Below are positions 33,574 through 35,803 of a stretch of DNA of 35,803 bases, piece by piece. Made by a program: the position numbers and the translations under genes. The number at the start of each line of letters is the position of its first letter. Positions within the stretch are counted from its first letter, which is position 1. Source of the DNA: Haloimpatiens lingqiaonensis (GTDB lineage Bacteria; Bacillota; Clostridia; Clostridiales; Clostridiaceae). A model generated the notes under the pieces. The model ran no database searches. It saw only the letters and a program-made list of their open reading frames with translations, and had not been told where the DNA came from. The stretch lies in assembly GCF_901447495.1 (NCBI RefSeq), contig NZ_CABDWS010000031.1, positions 1 through 35,803 on the forward strand. The letters are read 5' to 3'.

Positions 33574-33603
33574 TTGGAGTTGCAATAATATATATGTTAT
33601 AAT
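33574..33603 (+). promoter_or_regulatory. probable promoter of the M18 aminopeptidase
   Basis: TTGGAG (33574-33579) and TATAAT (33598-33603) are 18 bp apart, about 50 bp before the ATG. It lies in the divergent gap with the minus-strand ATPase. Confidence 0.6.
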
Positions 33604-33653
33604 CAAACTATGTAAATAAATAAAAATTATATAAAATTTCGGGGGAATTTATA

Positions 33654-34955
33654 ATGACAAAGGAATTAGAATTAGCTCAAAATCTTATTGACTTTATTTA
33701 TGAAAGTCCAACAGCTTTTCATGCAGTAGAAACTGTAAAAAATGAATTAAATGCTAATGGATTTAAGGAAATAAAGGAAAGCGAAAAATGGAATTTAGAA
33801 AAAGGCGGAAAGTACTATGTTACTAAAAATGGTTCAGCTTTAACAGCCTTTGTAGTTGGAAATGGAGAAATGGAAGAATATGGATTTAAACTAATAGGAG
33901 CTCATACAGATTCTCCAACATTTAGAATTAAGCCATCTGCAGAAATGGTTTCAGAAAACACATATGTAAGATTAAACACTGAAGTATATGGAGGACCTAT
34001 ACTTAATACATGGTTAGATAGACCTCTTTCAGTGGCTGGTAGAGTAGCATTAAAGAGTGAAAACCCATTATGCCCAGAAATAAGATTAGTAAACATAAAA
34101 AAACCTATACTTATAATACCTAATCTTGCAATACACATGAATCGTGAAGTAAATAGCGGTGTAGAATTAAACAAGCAAAAGGATACATTGCCATTACTAG
34201 CATTAGTAAATGAAAATTTAGAAAAGGGAAATTATCTTTTGAATACAGTAGCTAAAGAGCTAGATGTTAAAAAAGAAGATATAATAGACTTTGATTTATT
34301 CTTATATGAGTTTGAAAAAGGAAGTATAATAGGACTTAATGATGAATTCATATCTTGCGGAAGATTAGATGACTTAGCTATGGTTCATGCAGGAATAAAA
34401 GCTTTAATTAATAGTAAAACTACAAAAGGAACAAATGTAATGGTTTGTTTTGATAATGAAGAAGTAGGAAGTTCTACAAAACAAGGTGCAGATTCTCAAA
34501 TGCTTGCTAATGTATTAGAAAGAATAGCATTATCTATGGGAAAAGGCAGAGAAGATTTCCTTAGAGCTTTATCAAAATCATTTATAATTTCTGGAGACTT
34601 AGCTCATGCAGTTCATCCAAATTCAGGAGAAAAACATGACCCAACTAATAGACCAGTAATTAATAAGGGACCAGTAATAAAAGTAAATGCAAATCAAAGT
34701 TACACTACAGACAGTGAGTCATGTGCTGTATACGAAATGGTATGCAAAAGGGCAGGAGTGCCTTATCAAAAATTTGTTAACCGTTCAGATTCAAGAGGAG
34801 GCTCTACTATAGGACCTATATCTTCAACTCATTTAGATATAAGATCCGTAGACATGGGAACTCCAGTGCTTGCAATGCACTCTGTACGTGAATTTGGCGG
34901 AGTTCAAGACCACACTTATGTACTAAAATCTTTCGAAGAATTTTATAATATTTAG
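33654..34955 (+). CDS. M18-family aminopeptidase
   Basis: Cytoplasmic Zn (or Co) aminopeptidase of 433 residues of the aspartyl-aminopeptidase-like family. Metal ligands are visible in GAHTDSP (H84, D86), in the CGRLDD segment, in the CFDNEEVGS block that carries the catalytic Glu pair, and in a late SGDLAHAVHPN and DSRGGSTIGP. It releases N-terminal residues, with acidic ones favoured in some homologues. It is a second peptide-degrading enzyme in this window, but it has its own promoter and is far from the OPT/PepV module. The ribosome site is CGGGGGAA. No clear terminator follows. Confidence 0.94.
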   Translation: MTKELELAQNLIDFIYESPTAFHAVETVKNELNANGFKEIKESEKWNLEKGGKYYVTKNGSALTAFVVGNGEMEEYGFKLIGAHTDSPTFRIKPSAEMVSENTYVRLNTEVYGGPILNTWLDRPLSVAGRVALKSENPLCPEIRLVNIKKPILIIPNLAIHMNREVNSGVELNKQKDTLPLLALVNENLEKGNYLLNTVAKELDVKKEDIIDFDLFLYEFEKGSIIGLNDEFISCGRLDDLAMVHAGIKALINSKTTKGTNVMVCFDNEEVGSSTKQGADSQMLANVLERIALSMGKGREDFLRALSKSFIISGDLAHAVHPNSGEKHDPTNRPVINKGPVIKVNANQSYTTDSESCAVYEMVCKRAGVPYQKFVNRSDSRGGSTIGPISSTHLDIRSVDMGTPVLAMHSVREFGGVQDHTYVLKSFEEFYNI

Positions 34956-35115
34956 AATAGATTGTGAAGTAAGTGCTATAGGAAAAATCTGCTTTTAATT
35001 CCGTGATAAATGTGAAATTTTGGACTGTGAACAATACGCCAAGAATTAAGTAAGAACTTAGAGTATAATTTTAGTAGGCAAAGATAGTAGTAATTACTGC
35101 TTAGAAAATTTAAAA

Positions 35116-35136
35116 GGAGATACAAAAAGTATCTCC
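35116..35136. repeat. hairpin in front of the ISLre2-type transposase
   Basis: GGAGATAC (35116-35123) pairs with GTATCTCC (35129-35136) around AAAAA. It may mark the left end of the element, a block to outside transcription, or the terminator of the aminopeptidase. The exact IS end could not be defined because the right end lies outside the window. Confidence 0.35.
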
Positions 35137-35198
35137 CATGTACATAAAAAATCCATTATAATGTAAGTTGAAAAAACTATAAGATAATGGGTGATATT

Positions 35199-35803
35199 AT
35201 GTACAATACAAGTTTAAATGAAAAAGAGATAACTTTCAATGATTTAGAGAAAAAAATATATAAATATGTATGTGATGAAGCATGCAGGTTCATGAGAGAG
35301 GTGCTAACGCACCTAGACCGTAGGTTGATGGATGAAAGAAATACTAAGGTTTATAGAAGTAAAGGTTTAAGACGTACGTGTATAAAGACTATTATGGGGG
35401 ATGTAGAATTTGAGAGACGTCTGTATGAATTTAAAACAGAGGATGGCAAAAAAGCTTATAAATTCTTACTAGATGAATATTTACAAATGGATACAATAGG
35501 TCAGATTTCAACCACGTTAGTAGAAAAGATTGTAGATAATGTGACTAATGTTTCTTATAGGGATACTGCGAAAAATATTAAAGAGTTAACCAACCAAGAA
35601 ATCAGCCATACAGCAGTATGGAATGTAGTACAAAAATTAGGTTCTAAACTTGAAGAAAAAGAAGAAAGAAAAATAATATTAAATAAAAAAGGTAAATTAA
35701 ATGGATCGAAAGAAGTTAAAGTTTTATTTCAAGAAATGGATGGAATTTGGTTGAGTATCCAAGGAAAAGATAAACCTAAAGGAAAAAAGTCTAAAAAGAA
35801 AGA
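35199..35803 (+). CDS. ISLre2-family transposase, N-terminal part (truncated by window end)
   Basis: An ATG at 35199 opens a frame of 201 codons with no stop, running off the window. The translation begins MYNTSLNEKEITFNDLEKKI and contains GLRRTCIKTIMGDVEFERRLY and the segment QEMDGIW, where the Asp is likely the first catalytic acidic residue. This is the layout of ISLre2 (UPF0236) transposases, of which the usual length is about 450 residues or more. A basic KPKGKKSKKK patch follows at the edge. The visible part is intact; whether the rest is cannot be told. Confidence 0.85.
   Translation, partial: MYNTSLNEKEITFNDLEKKIYKYVCDEACRFMREVLTHLDRRLMDERNTKVYRSKGLRRTCIKTIMGDVEFERRLYEFKTEDGKKAYKFLLDEYLQMDTIGQISTTLVEKIVDNVTNVSYRDTAKNIKELTNQEISHTAVWNVVQKLGSKLEEKEERKIILNKKGKLNGSKEVKVLFQEMDGIWLSIQGKDKPKGKKSKKK

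Noticed and set aside
34816-35034. 72-codon minus-strand frame at the end of the M18 gene
   Set aside because: Half of it is antisense to a conserved coding region, and it lacks a ribosome site.

Overview
The window comes from a low-GC Firmicute. It is most likely a Clostridium sensu stricto acetogen related to the C. ljungdahlii / C. carboxidivorans type. The grounds are strongly A/T-ending codons, strong GGAGG ribosome sites, short intergenic gaps and, above all, a complete Wood-Ljungdahl (CODH/acetyl-CoA synthase) gene cluster in the order known from clostridial acetogens. The species cannot be fixed from the sequence alone. I see no tRNA, rRNA or CRISPR array.

Layout. (1) 1-479: AT-rich non-coding DNA. 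(2) 480-4347: a peptide-use module with an OPT-family transporter, a small stand-alone PqqD-like protein and an M20 (PepV-type) dipeptidase. (3) 4530-8732: FtsH protease and a HelD-type helicase, each followed by a terminator. (4) 9200-25491: the Wood-Ljungdahl cluster cooS-cooC-fhs-fchA-folD-metV-metF-lpdA-cooC2-acsD-acsC-acsE-acsB-gcvH, all on the plus strand. (5) 25547-30680: an accessory block with the corrinoid-protein activator acsV, the nickel protein cooT, a His-rich metal-binding protein, DUF3786, a formate/nitrite channel and DUF3842. (6) 30681-33487: repeats, then two minus-strand genes (a CDF metal exporter and a twin P-loop ATPase). (7) 33654-34955: an M18 aminopeptidase. (8) 35199 to the end: the start of an ISLre2-type transposase that runs out of the window.

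How it works together. Fhs, FchA, FolD and MetV/MetF take formate to methyl-tetrahydrofolate. AcsE passes the methyl to the corrinoid protein AcsCD. CooS reduces CO2 to CO, and AcsB joins methyl, CO and CoA. The A-cluster cysteines of AcsB and the B/D-cluster cysteines of CooS are all present. AcsV would re-reduce inactive cob(II)alamin. The two CooC ATPases, CooT and the His-rich protein look like a nickel supply line for the Ni enzymes CooS and AcsB. FocA could move formate. No formate dehydrogenase, hydrogenase or Rnf gene lies here. FolD lacks the usual cyclohydrolase lysine, which fits the separate FchA.

The least explained DNA is the 518-bp gap between acsB and gcvH. It holds a 314-bp element with 12-bp inverted ends, a predicted structured RNA of about 125 nt, heptanucleotide repeats, a 67-bp tandem duplication carrying a 16-bp perfect palindrome, and a long leader hairpin. 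Heptanucleotide tandem repeats recur in two other gaps.
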